A stretch of 64,000 bases of DNA from Streptomyces sp. XD-27 (GCF_030553055.1 NZ_CP130713.1:2294001-2358000), one strand, 5' to 3'; shown: positions 1 to 8,774, counted from the first letter of the stretch. Notes: a model not told the origin generated them from the letters alone. Program-made: numbers and translations.

Positions 1-570
1 GAGCCGTGCGCCGCGGTCGAGTTCGTGCCACAGCAGCGGGTTGCCTGTGAGGACCTTCGGGTCCAGCTCCACGCGGCGGCCCAGTATGTCGCGCAGGATC
101 AGCCGGGGCGCCGTGCCGTGTACCCGGGTCACGCTGGTGAGCAGGTCCGTGCGTACGCGCCGCTCGCGGCCCACGGCGCCGCGGGACGCCAGCCAGCCGT
201 CGCCGGCGGTCACGCGCCGCGGGCACAGGACGGCGAACAGCAGCAGCGCGAGCCCGGTCCAGGCGGCGGCGCGGAGCGGCGCGAGGCCGTGGCACGCGGC
301 GTCGAGCAGGAGCATGGTGGAGAGCAGGGCCGCCGCGGCGTACAGCGCGGTGCGCAGATCGGTGGCCCACCTGCGGTCGTGGGCGAGCACCGGCCCGTCG
401 TCGCCGACGGGATCGGGAGGCCGGGAGCAGCGCTCGCCGCCGCGGGCCGCGTCGTCGCCGCTTTCCCGGCCGCGGCTCCCGTCCCGGCCCCCGTGTCGGT
501 CCTGGTCCCGGTCCCGGCCGCGTCCGAAACCGCGTCCGTCACCGCGTGCGCGCCCGTCTCCGCGTGCCAT
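1..570 (-). CDS. Membrane protein with two N-terminal helices, 3' end outside the window
   Basis: The frame is open from an ATG at 570 to the window edge (190 codons, no stop reached). Residues 1-55 are a charged Arg/Asp/Gly-rich tail built from imperfect RGDGR/GRGRD repeats. Two hydrophobic stretches follow, at about residues 70-90 and 95-110 (the first includes LYAAAALLSTMLLLDAA). The rest is soluble, with segments such as VRTDLLTSVTRVHGTAPRL and DILGRRVELDPKVLTGNPLL, which resemble the PH-like membrane-associated proteins common in Streptomyces. No catalytic motif is visible. It is divergent from the KimA-like gene, so the 571-797 interval probably holds both promoters. The function is not recognised. 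Confidence 0.72.
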   Translation of the reverse strand, partial: MARGDGRARGDGRGFGRGRDRDQDRHGGRDGSRGRESGDDAARGGERCSRPPDPVGDDGPVLAHDRRWATDLRTALYAAAALLSTMLLLDAACHGLAPLRAAAWTGLALLLFAVLCPRRVTAGDGWLASRGAVGRERRVRTDLLTSVTRVHGTAPRLILRDILGRRVELDPKVLTGNPLLWHELDRGARL

Positions 571-611
571 GGTGCTGACGCTAGGCGCGCGGCCGGTCGC
601 GCTACCGGGCG

Positions 612-659
612 TTGACGCGCTGCTGACTCCCCGCTGTCGAAACTTGACGCGTCACTGAC
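612..659. repeat. Two 16-bp imperfect direct repeats in the divergent promoter region
   Basis: TTGACGCGCTGCTGAC (612-627) and TTGACGCGTCACTGAC (644-659) match at 13 of 16 positions and start 32 bp apart, about three helical turns. A related inverted fragment, GGCGTCAA, lies at 673-680. Helical phasing between divergent genes suggests a regulator binding array or duplicated -35 elements (both copies contain TTGACG). No regulator can be named. Confidence 0.45.
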
Positions 660-683
660 ACGCGCCCCTCCCGGCGTCAAAAA

Positions 684-734
684 GGTGTAGAGATCACCCA
701 TGTCGGCGCCAAGAGCGCGCAAAGACGGCGCGCT
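684..734 (+). promoter_or_regulatory. Two small hairpins in the presumed 5' leader of the KimA-like gene
   Basis: GGTG/CACC arms (684-687 and 695-698) are followed by a perfect 7-bp stem AGCGCGC (714-720), loop AAAGACG, GCGCGCT (728-734). They sit 64-114 bases before the ATG at 798. In Bacillus, kimA is controlled by a c-di-AMP (ydaO) riboswitch. The conserved ydaO sequence blocks are not present here, so this is only a candidate structured leader. Confidence 0.3.
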
Positions 735-797
735 ACACGCGGAACACGCCCCCACGCTGAAGCCTCCCCCAGGCACCAGCGGAGGTATGTACCAACC

Positions 798-2753
798 ATG
801 TCGATGTCGTCGAAGGACCAGGGCTCGCCCGCCGTCGTAGCGAGCGACGAGGAGCCGCCTGATACCCGGGCCGCCGCCCTGGCCGTCTCATCGGCGCGGG
901 AGCGGGCGGAAGCGGAGCACGGCTCGCCGCACACGGCGGAGCACGAGCAGACCGCGGAGCACGACTCCCGGCACAAACTGACCACGGTCACCGGCCTCGC
1001 CGCGCTGTCCCTGGACGCCATGGCCTCCGTCGCCTACGGGCCGGAGGCGATCGTCCTCGTCCTGGCCGCCGCCGGCGCGCACGGCCTCGGCTTCACCCTC
1101 CCCGTCACCCTCGCGATCGCCGCGCTGCTCGCGGTCCTGGTCGCCTCGTACCGCCAGGTGATCGCGGCGTTCCCGGACGGCGGCGGTTCGTACGCCGTCG
1201 CCAAGACCCACCTGGGCAAGCGGACCAGCCTGGTCGCCGCCGCCTCCCTCGTACTGGACTACATCCTCAACGTCGCGGTCGCCGTCACCGCCGGCGTGGC
1301 GGCGCTGACCTCCGCCTTCCCCGGGCTCTACGACACGCGGCTGTGGCTGTGCCTGGCCGTGCTGGTGCTGATCACCGGCGTGAACCTGCGCGGCATCGTC
1401 GAGTCGGCGCGCGTGTTCATCGTGCCCACCGTGGTCTTCGTCCTCGCGATCCTCACGCTCATCGTCGTCGGCCTGCTCCGGTCCGCGCCGGTCAGCACCG
1501 AGGCGTCGGCCGGACACGCCTCCGTACTCGCCGACAACGCCACCACCGTCGGCGCCCTGATGCTGCTCAAGGCGTTCGCGTCCGGGTGCTCCGCGCTCAC
1601 CGGCGTCGAGGCCATCGCCAACGCCGTCCCGTCCTTCCGGGCCCCGGCGGTCCGCCGCGCCCAGCGCACGGAGATCGCGCTCGGCGCGCTGCTGGGCGTC
1701 ATGCTGATCGGCCTGTCCGTGCTGATCTCGCGGTTCCACCTCAAGCCGGTGGAGGGCGTCACCGTGCTGGCGCAGCTCGCGGACGCCTCGCTCGGCCACA
1801 ACTGGGCGTTCTACGTGATCCAGTTCGCCACGATGACGCTGCTGGCGCTGTCCGCGAACACGTCCTTCGGCGGGCTGCCGGTGCTGCTGAAACTGCTCGC
1901 ACGCGACAACTACCTGCCGCATGTCTTCGGCCTCAAGGCCGACCGCCAGGTGCACCGGCACGGCGTGCTGGCACTGGCCGCCGTCTCCGCGCTGCTGCTG
2001 GTCTTCTCCGGCGGCGACACCAACACCCTCGTACCGCTCTTCGCGATCGGCGTCTTCGTCGGCTTCACCATCGCCCAGACCGGCATGGTGATCCACTGGC
2101 GGGAGCAGCGCGGGCCGGGCTGGCGGGGCAAGGCGCTCCTCAACGGCTTCGGGGCCCTGCTCACCGGCGTCAGCGCGGTCGTCGTGACGGCGACGAAGTT
2201 CCACGACGGAGCGTGGCTGATCGTCGTCGCCCTGCCGCTGCTCGTGCTGTGCTTCGAGGCCGTGCACCGCGCGTACGGGCGCATCGGCGACGCCCTGGGC
2301 CTGGGCCGGGTCCCCGAGGCCCCGCACCGCGAGCACTCGCTGGTCGTCGTACCGGTCTCCGGGCTGTCCCGGCTGACCAGCGAGGCGCTGACCGCCGCCG
2401 CGTCGCTCGGCGACGAGGTACTGGCCGTCACCGTCACCTACCAGGACCCCGAGGACCAGGAGGCGGCCGCCGCGCTGCGCCGCGACTGGGAGCTGTGGAA
2501 CCCGGGCGTGGACCTCCTGGAGGTGCCGTCCGCGACGCGCACCGTGGGACGGCCGGTGGCGGCCCTGGTCCAGCGGCTCGCCGAGCAGCGCCCCGGCACC
2601 CGGGTGACGGTGCTGATCCCCGAGGTGGAGCCCACGCGGCTGTGGCAGCGGCTGCTGCAGAACCAGCGCGGCGCGGTCGTGGCCCACGCGGTGCGACGGG
2701 ACACGGACGCGGTGATCTGCCGACTGCGGTTCCGTCTGACGGCCGCCGCCTGA
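798..2753 (+). CDS. KimA-like high-affinity potassium importer (APC superfamily, C-terminal UspA-like domain)
   Basis: 651 aa. A polar tail (1-60) precedes an APC-fold membrane domain of about 12 helices (roughly 62-500) and a soluble alpha/beta domain (about 510-651) starting HSLVVVPVSGLSRLTSEAL. The core closely follows Bacillus KimA (formerly YdaO): SLDAMASVAYGPEAI, the segment SYRQVIAAFPDGGGSY, LVLDYILNVAVAVTAG and FASGCSALTGVEAI. KimA family proteins import K+ by proton symport and are inhibited by c-di-AMP through the C-terminal domain, which is the expected role here. The ATG at 798 follows GGAGG at 781-785; a second ATG at 804 is possible. It could be annotated simply as an amino-acid permease, but the domain layout and motifs favour KimA. 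Confidence 0.85.
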   Translation: MSMSSKDQGSPAVVASDEEPPDTRAAALAVSSARERAEAEHGSPHTAEHEQTAEHDSRHKLTTVTGLAALSLDAMASVAYGPEAIVLVLAAAGAHGLGFTLPVTLAIAALLAVLVASYRQVIAAFPDGGGSYAVAKTHLGKRTSLVAAASLVLDYILNVAVAVTAGVAALTSAFPGLYDTRLWLCLAVLVLITGVNLRGIVESARVFIVPTVVFVLAILTLIVVGLLRSAPVSTEASAGHASVLADNATTVGALMLLKAFASGCSALTGVEAIANAVPSFRAPAVRRAQRTEIALGALLGVMLIGLSVLISRFHLKPVEGVTVLAQLADASLGHNWAFYVIQFATMTLLALSANTSFGGLPVLLKLLARDNYLPHVFGLKADRQVHRHGVLALAAVSALLLVFSGGDTNTLVPLFAIGVFVGFTIAQTGMVIHWREQRGPGWRGKALLNGFGALLTGVSAVVVTATKFHDGAWLIVVALPLLVLCFEAVHRAYGRIGDALGLGRVPEAPHREHSLVVVPVSGLSRLTSEALTAAASLGDEVLAVTVTYQDPEDQEAAAALRRDWELWNPGVDLLEVPSATRTVGRPVAALVQRLAEQRPGTRVTVLIPEVEPTRLWQRLLQNQRGAVVAHAVRRDTDAVICRLRFRLTAAA

Positions 2754-2757
2754 GTCC

Positions 2758-2801
2758 GGACGCCGGATCCGGCGCACCCCCTCCGCCCGGGTCCGGCGTC
2801 C
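2758..2801 (+). terminator. Hairpin downstream of the KimA-like gene
   Basis: GGACGCCGGA (2758-2767) and TCCGGCGTCC (2792-2801) form a perfect 10-bp stem that starts four bases after the stop codon. An internal GCCGGATCCGGC palindrome gives an alternative fold. There is no U-tract, as is usual for actinobacterial terminators. Confidence 0.55.
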
Positions 2802-2883
2802 ACCCCAACTCCCCTCCAGCCAGGCTGACATATGACGGCAACACGTCTTTCGTAATCCGAGCCCACCCTTGATCGTTGGTTCA

Positions 2884-2908
2884 TACGACGCATGGTCTGG
2901 CCATACGA
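2884..2908 (+). promoter_or_regulatory. Candidate operator before the ABC importer
   Basis: CATACGA occurs at 2883-2889 and 2902-2908, flanking ATGGTCTGGCCAT (2892-2904), an imperfect palindrome 20 bases before the start of the binding-protein gene. The position suits a LacI- or GntR-type sugar repressor. The TGGTCT half resembles the DasR dre core, but the partner half-site is missing. Confidence 0.35.
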
Positions 2909-2923
2909 GCGAGGGGGCGCCCC

Positions 2924-4180
2924 ATGTCCATCAGCCGCAGACGACTGCTCGGTTCCGGCACCGGGATCGCCCTGACCGGTGCGCTGGCCGCCGCGTGCGG
3001 CTCCAACACCGGCCGCGGCTCGGGCGACGGCCCGGCCATCGACCAGTGGTACCACCAGTACGGCGAGCCGGGCGCCGAGCAGGCGGTCAAGCGGTACGCC
3101 GACGCGTACGCCCAGGCAGACGTCACGGTGCAGTGGCGGCCCGGCAACTACGACCAGCAGACCGCCGCCGCGCTCCTCACCGCCTCCGGTCCCGACGTCT
3201 TCGAGGTCAACGGTCCGACGCTGGACCAGATCCAGGGCGGGCAGGTGGTGGATCTGACCGATCTCGTGGCGGGGGTGAAGGACGACTTCCACCCGGCGGT
3301 GCTGGCCACGAAGACCCACGACGACAGGATCTGGGGCATCCCGCAGGTCGTCGACGCGCAGCTGCTCTATTACCGCAAGAGCATGCTGGCCGACGCCGGG
3401 ATCGAGCCACCGCGCACGCTCGACGAGTTGATCGACGCGGCGAAGGAGCTCACCACCAAGGACGTCAAGGGTTTGTTCTGGGGCAACGACGGCGGGCCCG
3501 GGGTGCTGATGGCCACCCCGCTGTACGCGGCGGGCCTGTCGGCCGTCACCGACGACGGGACCGTGGGCTTCGACGATCCGGCCGCCGCCCGTACGCTCGG
3601 CAAGCTGCGCCGGCCGTACAAGGACAAGTCGCTGCTGCTGGGCGCGCCGAGCGACTGGTCGGACCCGTCGGCGTTCATCCAGGGGCTGACCGCGATGCAG
3701 TGGTCGGGGCTGTGGGCGCTGCCGCAGATCAAGAAGGAGCTGCGGGACGACGTCGGGGTGCTGCCGTTCCCGAAGGACGGCCCGGACGGCGCGCCTTCGG
3801 TGCAGGTCGGCGCGTACGGGGCCGCGGTCAGCGCCCGCAGCGAGCACCAGCGGCAGGCCAAGGCGTATCTGAAGTGGCTGTGGGTGGACAAGACGGAGTA
3901 CCAGGAGGACTTCGCGCTCTCCTACGGCTTCCACATCCCGGCCCGGATCTCGCTGGCGAAGAAGGCGGAGAAGTTGAAGGAGGGCGCGGCGGCGGAGGCC
4001 GTGCGGTTCGCCACCGACCACGGGTACGCCCAGCCGCTGCTGTGGACCACGGCGAGCCAGACCGCGTACAAGGACGCGCTCAGCCGCATCATCAAGGACG
4101 GTGCGGACCCGGACGGCGAACTGCGGTCGGTGGTGCGCAAGACGGAGGCGGAGCTGCGGCGTGTGAAGAAGAAGCGCTGA
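2924..4180 (+). CDS. Carbohydrate ABC transporter, substrate-binding lipoprotein (family 1)
   Basis: 418 aa. The ATG at 2924 is chosen because the product then begins with a textbook twin-arginine/lipoprotein signal: SRRRLLGSGTG, a hydrophobic stretch, then a lipobox LAAAC at about residue 25. GAGGGGG lies at 2911-2917. An upstream in-frame start at 2876 would place 16 odd residues before the signal. The mature part has features of extracellular sugar-binding proteins (SGPDVFEVNGPTLDQI, IWGIPQVVDAQLLYYRK, PAKAY-like helical end). It presumably binds an oligosaccharide outside the membrane and delivers it to the two permeases that follow in the same operon. The substrate cannot be told from sequence alone. 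Confidence 0.9.
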   Translation: MSISRRRLLGSGTGIALTGALAAACGSNTGRGSGDGPAIDQWYHQYGEPGAEQAVKRYADAYAQADVTVQWRPGNYDQQTAAALLTASGPDVFEVNGPTLDQIQGGQVVDLTDLVAGVKDDFHPAVLATKTHDDRIWGIPQVVDAQLLYYRKSMLADAGIEPPRTLDELIDAAKELTTKDVKGLFWGNDGGPGVLMATPLYAAGLSAVTDDGTVGFDDPAAARTLGKLRRPYKDKSLLLGAPSDWSDPSAFIQGLTAMQWSGLWALPQIKKELRDDVGVLPFPKDGPDGAPSVQVGAYGAAVSARSEHQRQAKAYLKWLWVDKTEYQEDFALSYGFHIPARISLAKKAEKLKEGAAAEAVRFATDHGYAQPLLWTTASQTAYKDALSRIIKDGADPDGELRSVVRKTEAELRRVKKKR

Positions 4181-5205
4181 TGGGGCGCGAGGCGGATCCC
4201 CTCACGGCGCCCGGCGCGGGGCGGCGCTCGGCCCTGACTCGGCGGCCATCGGCCCCGTGTGCGACGCCCGGCCCAGCGCGGCGCCCGGCCGTACCGCGCC
4301 GGCTGCTCGGCCCGCAGAACCGGAATCTATGGTTCTGGATCTTCGTCGGCCCCTTCGTGATCGGGCTCACCGTCTTCACATACGTACCGCTGGCCTGGAG
4401 CGTCTACCTCTCCTTCTTCGACGCCCACAACACGGTCTCGCCGACGGACTTCGTCGGGTTCGACAACTACACGGCCATGCTGCGGGACGATGCGTTCACC
4501 GACAGCCTGGCCACCTTCGCGGTCTTCACGGCCTTCATCGTCCCGGCCACCTTCGTACTGTCGCTGGCGCTGGCGCTGATGGTGAACCGGCTGCGCTGGG
4601 CCCAGGCGTTCTTCCGGTCGGTGTTCTTCCTGCCCGTGGCGTGCAGTTACGTCGTGGCGGCGCTGGTGTGGAAGATGTCGATCTTCAACGGGGTGCGGTT
4701 CGGGCTGGCGAACACCGTCCTCGGCTGGTTCGGCGCGGACCAGGTCGCCTGGCTGTCGACCACGGACCCGCCCTGGTACTGGCTGGTGATCGTGACCGTG
4801 CGGCTGTGGCTCCAGACCGGCTTCTACATGGTGCTGTTCCTGGCCGGGTTGCAGCGCATTCCGCCCCGGCTGTACGAAGCGGCGGCGGTGGACGGCGCGC
4901 GGCCGGGCTGGCAGACCTTCCGGCACGTCACCTTCCCCCAACTGCGCGCGACGTCGGTGGCGGTGGCGCTGCTGCTGGTGATCAACGCGTTCCAGGCGTT
5001 CGACGAGTTCTACACCCTGCTGTCGGACGCGCGCGGCTATCCGCCGTACGCCCGGCCGCCGCTGGTCTACCTCTATTACACGGCGCTCGGGCAGGAGCAG
5101 AACCTGGGGCTCGGCAGCGCGGGCGCGGTGATCCTGGCGCTGATCATCGCGGTGGTGACGGTGGCGCAGGCGCGCTGGTTCGGTCTCGGCCGCAAGGAGG
5201 AGTGA
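4180..5205 (+). CDS. Sugar ABC transporter permease (MalF/UgpA type)
   Basis: 341 aa. The ATG at 4180 overlaps the upstream stop (TGATG), which indicates translational coupling. An Arg/Pro-rich cytoplasmic tail of about 45 residues precedes six predicted membrane helices (first FWIFVGPFVIGLTVFTYVPL). The ABC permease signature loop is present as YEAAAVDGARPGWQTFRHVTFP. It pairs with the permease that follows to make the channel. No ATPase gene is nearby. Streptomyces sugar importers commonly share the housekeeping ATPase MsiK, which is likely here by inference. Confidence 0.9.
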   Translation: MGREADPLTAPGAGRRSALTRRPSAPCATPGPARRPAVPRRLLGPQNRNLWFWIFVGPFVIGLTVFTYVPLAWSVYLSFFDAHNTVSPTDFVGFDNYTAMLRDDAFTDSLATFAVFTAFIVPATFVLSLALALMVNRLRWAQAFFRSVFFLPVACSYVVAALVWKMSIFNGVRFGLANTVLGWFGADQVAWLSTTDPPWYWLVIVTVRLWLQTGFYMVLFLAGLQRIPPRLYEAAAVDGARPGWQTFRHVTFPQLRATSVAVALLLVINAFQAFDEFYTLLSDARGYPPYARPPLVYLYYTALGQEQNLGLGSAGAVILALIIAVVTVAQARWFGLGRKEE

Positions 5206-5211
5206 GGACGG

Positions 5212-6120
5212 ATGCGGAACCTGAGCCGGACGCGAGAGCCGAACCGGATGCGGAACCCGAGCCGGGCCCGGACGCCGATCGACACGCACGACGCCCTGGT
5301 GCGGGTGGGCCGGGCGCTGCGGCTCGTACTGCTGATCGCGCTCGCGCTGCTGTTCCTGATCCCCTTCTATCTCCTGGTACGGAACGGGCTGGCGCGCGAG
5401 GAGGACATCACCGCGGCCGACTGGACGTTCTTCCCGCGCGACCTCCAATGGTCGAACGTCACCGAGCTGTTCGACGATCCCAACGTGCCGATGGCGCGGG
5501 CCCTGTGGAACTCCTCGGTGATCGCGGTGGCCACCACGGCCGGCACGCTGCTGCTGGCGTCCCTGGCCGGATACGGCCTGGCCCGCATCCCGTACCGCTA
5601 CGCGAACGCTGTCTTCTACTGGATCCTGGGCACGCTGATGGTGCCGGCCGCGGTCACGTTCGTGCCGAGCTTCGTGCTGGTGTCCTCGCTCGGCTGGATC
5701 TCCACGATGCGCGGCCTGATCGTCCCCACGCTGTTCTCCGCCTTCGCGTGCTTCGTCTTCCGCCAGTTCTTCCTGGGCTTCCCGCGCGAGTTGGAGGACG
5801 CGGCGCGGGTGGACGGGCTCGGCTACTGGCGGACGTACTGGCGGGTCGTGGTGCCGAACTCGCGGCCGGTGTTCGCGGCGGTCGGCACCATCGTCTTCAT
5901 CGGGGCGTGGAACTCCTTCCTGTGGCCGCTGGTGATCGGGCAGGACCGGGACGCGTGGACGGTGCAGGTGGCGCTGTCGACGTTCACCACCGCGCAGACG
6001 GTCCGTATCCATGAGCTGTTCATCGCCGCGGCTGTCTCGATCCTGCCGCTGCTGCTCGTCTTCCTGGTTCTCCAGCGCTTCATCGTGGCCGGAGTCGAAC
6101 GCTCCGGCATCGACGACTGA
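5212..6120 (+). CDS. Sugar ABC transporter permease (MalG type)
   Basis: 302 aa, six bases after the previous stop, with GGAGG inside the preceding gene's end. The N-terminal 30 residues are basic and repetitive (NLSRTREPNRMRNPSRARTP). The first helix is about residues 40-62 (LRLVLLIALALLFLIPFYLLV). The EAA loop reads EDAARVDGLGYWRTYWRVVVP, which contacts the ATPase. The protein ends in the usual helix near VSILPLLLVFLVLQRF. It is the last gene of the binding protein-permease-permease operon. Confidence 0.9.
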   Translation: MRNLSRTREPNRMRNPSRARTPIDTHDALVRVGRALRLVLLIALALLFLIPFYLLVRNGLAREEDITAADWTFFPRDLQWSNVTELFDDPNVPMARALWNSSVIAVATTAGTLLLASLAGYGLARIPYRYANAVFYWILGTLMVPAAVTFVPSFVLVSSLGWISTMRGLIVPTLFSAFACFVFRQFFLGFPRELEDAARVDGLGYWRTYWRVVVPNSRPVFAAVGTIVFIGAWNSFLWPLVIGQDRDAWTVQVALSTFTTAQTVRIHELFIAAAVSILPLLLVFLVLQRFIVAGVERSGIDD

Positions 6121-6158
6121 ACCACCGGGGCCAAGGCGCCGACTGCTCGGCATGGCCG

Positions 6159-6180
6159 GTTCACCGCTCGTTGACGCCTC
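6159..6180 (+). promoter_or_regulatory. PHO-box-like direct repeat before the PhoX-type phosphatase
   Basis: Two adjoining 11-bp units, GTTCACCGCTC (6159-6169) and GTTGACGCCTC (6170-6180), share GTT.AC..CTC. Streptomyces PhoP binds 11-bp direct repeats whose core is GTTCACC. The first unit has that core exactly and the second with two changes. The site lies 93-114 bases before a phosphatase-family gene, so PhoR-PhoP control under phosphate starvation is likely. Confidence 0.68.
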
Positions 6181-6272
6181 ATCAATTCAGCACTCCTAGG
6201 TTTCTCGGCGCTGCCCCCCTTCCTCGCCGCCGACCGGCCGCGGGGCACGTCAGCAACCTCCGTGGAGTGACC

Positions 6273-7433
6273 ATGGAACGTCGCAGCCTCTTGCGCGCAG
6301 CATTCATAGGAACGTCGGCCGCCGTCTTCGGCGGCTCCCTCTCGCGTGGCGCCGCGTACGCCGCCCCCGCCCAGAACGGCCCCGGCCCGTACGGTGCGCT
6401 CGGCGCCGCCGACGCCAACGGGATCCAGCTGCCGAACGGCTTCACCAGCAGAGTGATCGCCCGGTCCCGGCAGACGGTCTCCGGCACCTCGTACACCTGG
6501 CACGACGCCCCCGACGGCGGTGCCTGCTTCGCCGACGGCAGCGGCTGGATCTATGTCTCCAACTCGGAGATCTCGTCCACGGGTGGCGCCGGTGCCGTCA
6601 AGTTCAACTCCTCGGGCACCATCACCGGGGCCTACCGGATCCTGTCCAACACCAATCGCAACTGCGCGGGCGGCGCCACACCGTGGAACACCTGGCTCTC
6701 CTGTGAGGAGGTGTCACTCGGCTACGTCTACGAGACCGACCCGTGGGGCGTGAACGCGGCCACGCGCCGCGACGCCATGGGGCGCTTCAACCACGAGGCC
6801 GCCGCCGCCGACCCGGTGCGCCAGGCGATCTACCTGACCGAGGACGCGGGGGACGGCTGCTTCTACCGCTTCCTCCCGGCGACCTGGGGCAACCTGTCCT
6901 CCGGCACCCTGCAGGTGCTCAAGGCCGGGACCGGCACCTCCGGCTCGTTCACCTGGGGAACGGTGTCCGACCCGGACGGCTCCCCGACCGCGACCCGCAA
7001 CCAGGTCTCCGGGGCCAAGCGCTTCAACGGCGGCGAGGGCTGCCACTACGCCGACGACACCGTCTGGTTCACCACCAAGGGCGACAACCGCGTCTGGCAG
7101 ATCAACCTGGCCAACAGCACCTACGAGCTGGCCTACGACGACAACCTGGTCAACCCCGGCCCCGCCCCGCTGACCGGCGTCGACAACGTGACCGGTTCGT
7201 CCTCGGGCGATCTGTTCGTCGCGGAGGACGGCGGAAACATGGAGATCTGCATCATCACGCCGGACGACATCGTCGCGCCGTTCCTCCGGATCACCGGCCA
7301 GTCCAGCTCGGAGATCACCGGACCGGCCTTCTCCCCTGACGGCACGCGGCTGTACTTCTCCAGCCAGCGCGGTACGTCCGGTAGTTCGTCGGGCGGCATC
7401 ACCTACGAGGTGACGGGTCCGTTCCGCTCGTAG
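6273..7433 (+). CDS. Secreted PhoX-like (DUF839) phosphatase, Tat substrate
   Basis: 386 aa from the ATG at 6273 (GGAG at 6263-6266). The N-terminus ERRSLLRAAFIGTSAAVFGG and cleavage near AAYAAPAQ form a twin-arginine signal. The mature chain is a beta-propeller of the PhoX/DUF839 family, with TPWNTWLSCEE, MGRFNHEAAAADP, LTEDAGDGCFYRFLP, GGEGCHYADDTVWFTTKG and a late AEDGGNMEI. The Cys-Glu-Glu and Asn-His-Glu segments correspond to metal-binding regions of PhoX, a Ca/Fe phosphomonoesterase. It probably releases phosphate outside the cell, which fits the PHO-box-like repeat upstream. Its last 35 bases overlap the convergent regulator gene. Confidence 0.82.
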   Translation: MERRSLLRAAFIGTSAAVFGGSLSRGAAYAAPAQNGPGPYGALGAADANGIQLPNGFTSRVIARSRQTVSGTSYTWHDAPDGGACFADGSGWIYVSNSEISSTGGAGAVKFNSSGTITGAYRILSNTNRNCAGGATPWNTWLSCEEVSLGYVYETDPWGVNAATRRDAMGRFNHEAAAADPVRQAIYLTEDAGDGCFYRFLPATWGNLSSGTLQVLKAGTGTSGSFTWGTVSDPDGSPTATRNQVSGAKRFNGGEGCHYADDTVWFTTKGDNRVWQINLANSTYELAYDDNLVNPGPAPLTGVDNVTGSSSGDLFVAEDGGNMEICIITPDDIVAPFLRITGQSSSEITGPAFSPDGTRLYFSSQRGTSGSSSGGITYEVTGPFRS

Positions 7434-8505
7434 TCAGTCGCTGGCTCGGCTCGGGCGCCGGCCGGGAAGCCTGCTCCGCGGTCAGTCGGGAACCCTGCTC
7501 CGGCACCCGCTCCGCTGGTGTGCCGCCCCGCAACAGGGCGGCGCCCAGCGGAGTCAGCGTATGCAGCACCGCGCCGCCCTGGCGCAGCGTCAGCAGCAGT
7601 CCGGCCTCGCGCAGCACACTGGCGTGCTGGCTGGCGGAGGCCAGCGAGACCCCGACCCGGCGGGCGAGCTCACTGGTGGTGCAGCCGGCGCCCACGCCCT
7701 GGAGGACCGCCGAGCGGGTCTGCCCCACGAGCTTGCCCAGCCAGTGGGCCTTGGTGGAAGCGGTGACGGGCTGCCGCAGCGGCCGCGGCGGGGCGGACTC
7801 GCCGGCGTGTTCGACCGGGTAGACCAGGACCGGGGTCAGCTCCGCGTTCCGGTACGTCACCGGCGTACGGCGGCAGAAGAACGACGGCTGGAGCAGCAGC
7901 CCGCGGCCGTTCAGGAACAGGTCCCGGTCGACGGGGTAGTCGACCTCCAGGACCGGCGGGCGCCAGCGCGTGGTGGGCGGCAGCGAGGCCAGCAGCCCGT
8001 CCGCGCCGCCGTCCAGCAGGGCGCGGCCGCGGCGGGCGCGGTCGGCTTCGACGCGGGCCTGGAGGTGCGGCCAGTACGGGGCGACGGCGGCGGCGTGGTA
8101 GGCGCGCAGCGCGCCCAGCAGCCGGTCGAACGCGGGGCCGGCGCCCTGGGCCAGGTCCTGGATCCAGGAGGGGAGTGTGCGGTCGGCCGAGAGCCGGGCG
8201 ACCTCGTCGTGCAGGCGGGCACCGGGAGTCGCGCGAAGCGCCTCCATCGCGGCGTCCGCCCCGATTATGCCTTCGGCGGGCGTCAGGAAGTCCGGGAAAT
8301 AGCCGCGCAGCGGAATCAACGGTGCCAGCAGACGCGTTTCACCGTTCAATCGTGTGCGCGTTTCCGCTCGCCAATCGCCGTATACCATCTCCGCCTGTTT
8401 GTCGCGGAGTCGGTGGAAACTTAAGACGGTTTCCCACAGTGCGTCGGGGCGGTTCGCCATCCGCACCCGTGCCAGATCGAGTTCTGTGAAATGAACACGT
8501 AGCAC
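7399..8505 (-). CDS. ArsR-type winged-helix regulator with N-terminal DUF5937-like domain
   Basis: 368 aa from a GTG at 8505 (GGGGG five bases before it); ATG codons at 8526 and 8547 are alternatives. The start VLRVHFTELDLARVRMA is typical of Streptomyces regulators with a helical N-terminal domain of about 220 residues. The helix-turn-helix (about 265-340) reads SELARRVGVSLASASQHASVLREAGLL followed by a beta wing. Such proteins normally repress transporters or enzymes; no target is obvious. A TTA leucine codon at 8422-8424 (residue 28) suggests dependence on the developmental tRNA bldA. The 3' end overlaps the phosphatase gene by 35 bases on the opposite strand. Confidence 0.85.
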   Translation of the reverse strand: MLRVHFTELDLARVRMANRPDALWETVLSFHRLRDKQAEMVYGDWRAETRTRLNGETRLLAPLIPLRGYFPDFLTPAEGIIGADAAMEALRATPGARLHDEVARLSADRTLPSWIQDLAQGAGPAFDRLLGALRAYHAAAVAPYWPHLQARVEADRARRGRALLDGGADGLLASLPPTTRWRPPVLEVDYPVDRDLFLNGRGLLLQPSFFCRRTPVTYRNAELTPVLVYPVEHAGESAPPRPLRQPVTASTKAHWLGKLVGQTRSAVLQGVGAGCTTSELARRVGVSLASASQHASVLREAGLLLTLRQGGAVLHTLTPLGAALLRGGTPAERVPEQGSRLTAEQASRPAPEPSQRLTTSGTDPSPRR

Positions 8506-8774
8506 CAGACCCCCACAAAGTGACATCCGTGGCCACCCCCCGATCACGGATGAGTATGCACACTAACACAGCCAGTCACCACGCCCTTTTGGCCACACTT
8601 GAAACGGGTCGCGGAGCCCATGTTGCAACCGCAATGCTTGTCACCAGGAAAGCGCGGGGAAACACCGCAGAACCAGCGGTGGACGTCCGCATTTCAACAG
8701 GACGTGCTCAGGACCTGGATTGCTCGTTCCCGTGGGGGGTGACGAGTGCGTACCGGCCGCTGAGCACTTCTGTT

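Noticed and set aside
571..797. c-di-AMP (ydaO) riboswitch before the KimA-like gene
   Set aside because: The conserved GGGGGACC, GGGGTGAA and TAGGG-type blocks cannot be found.
888..2831. 647-aa open frame opposite the KimA-like gene
   Set aside because: Arg/Gly/Asp/His-rich product without any family motif. It is the usual antisense shadow of a high-GC gene.
2884..2908. DasR dre site before the sugar importer
   Set aside because: Only one TGGTCT half-site is present. The symmetric AGACCA half is missing, so I list it only as a generic candidate operator.
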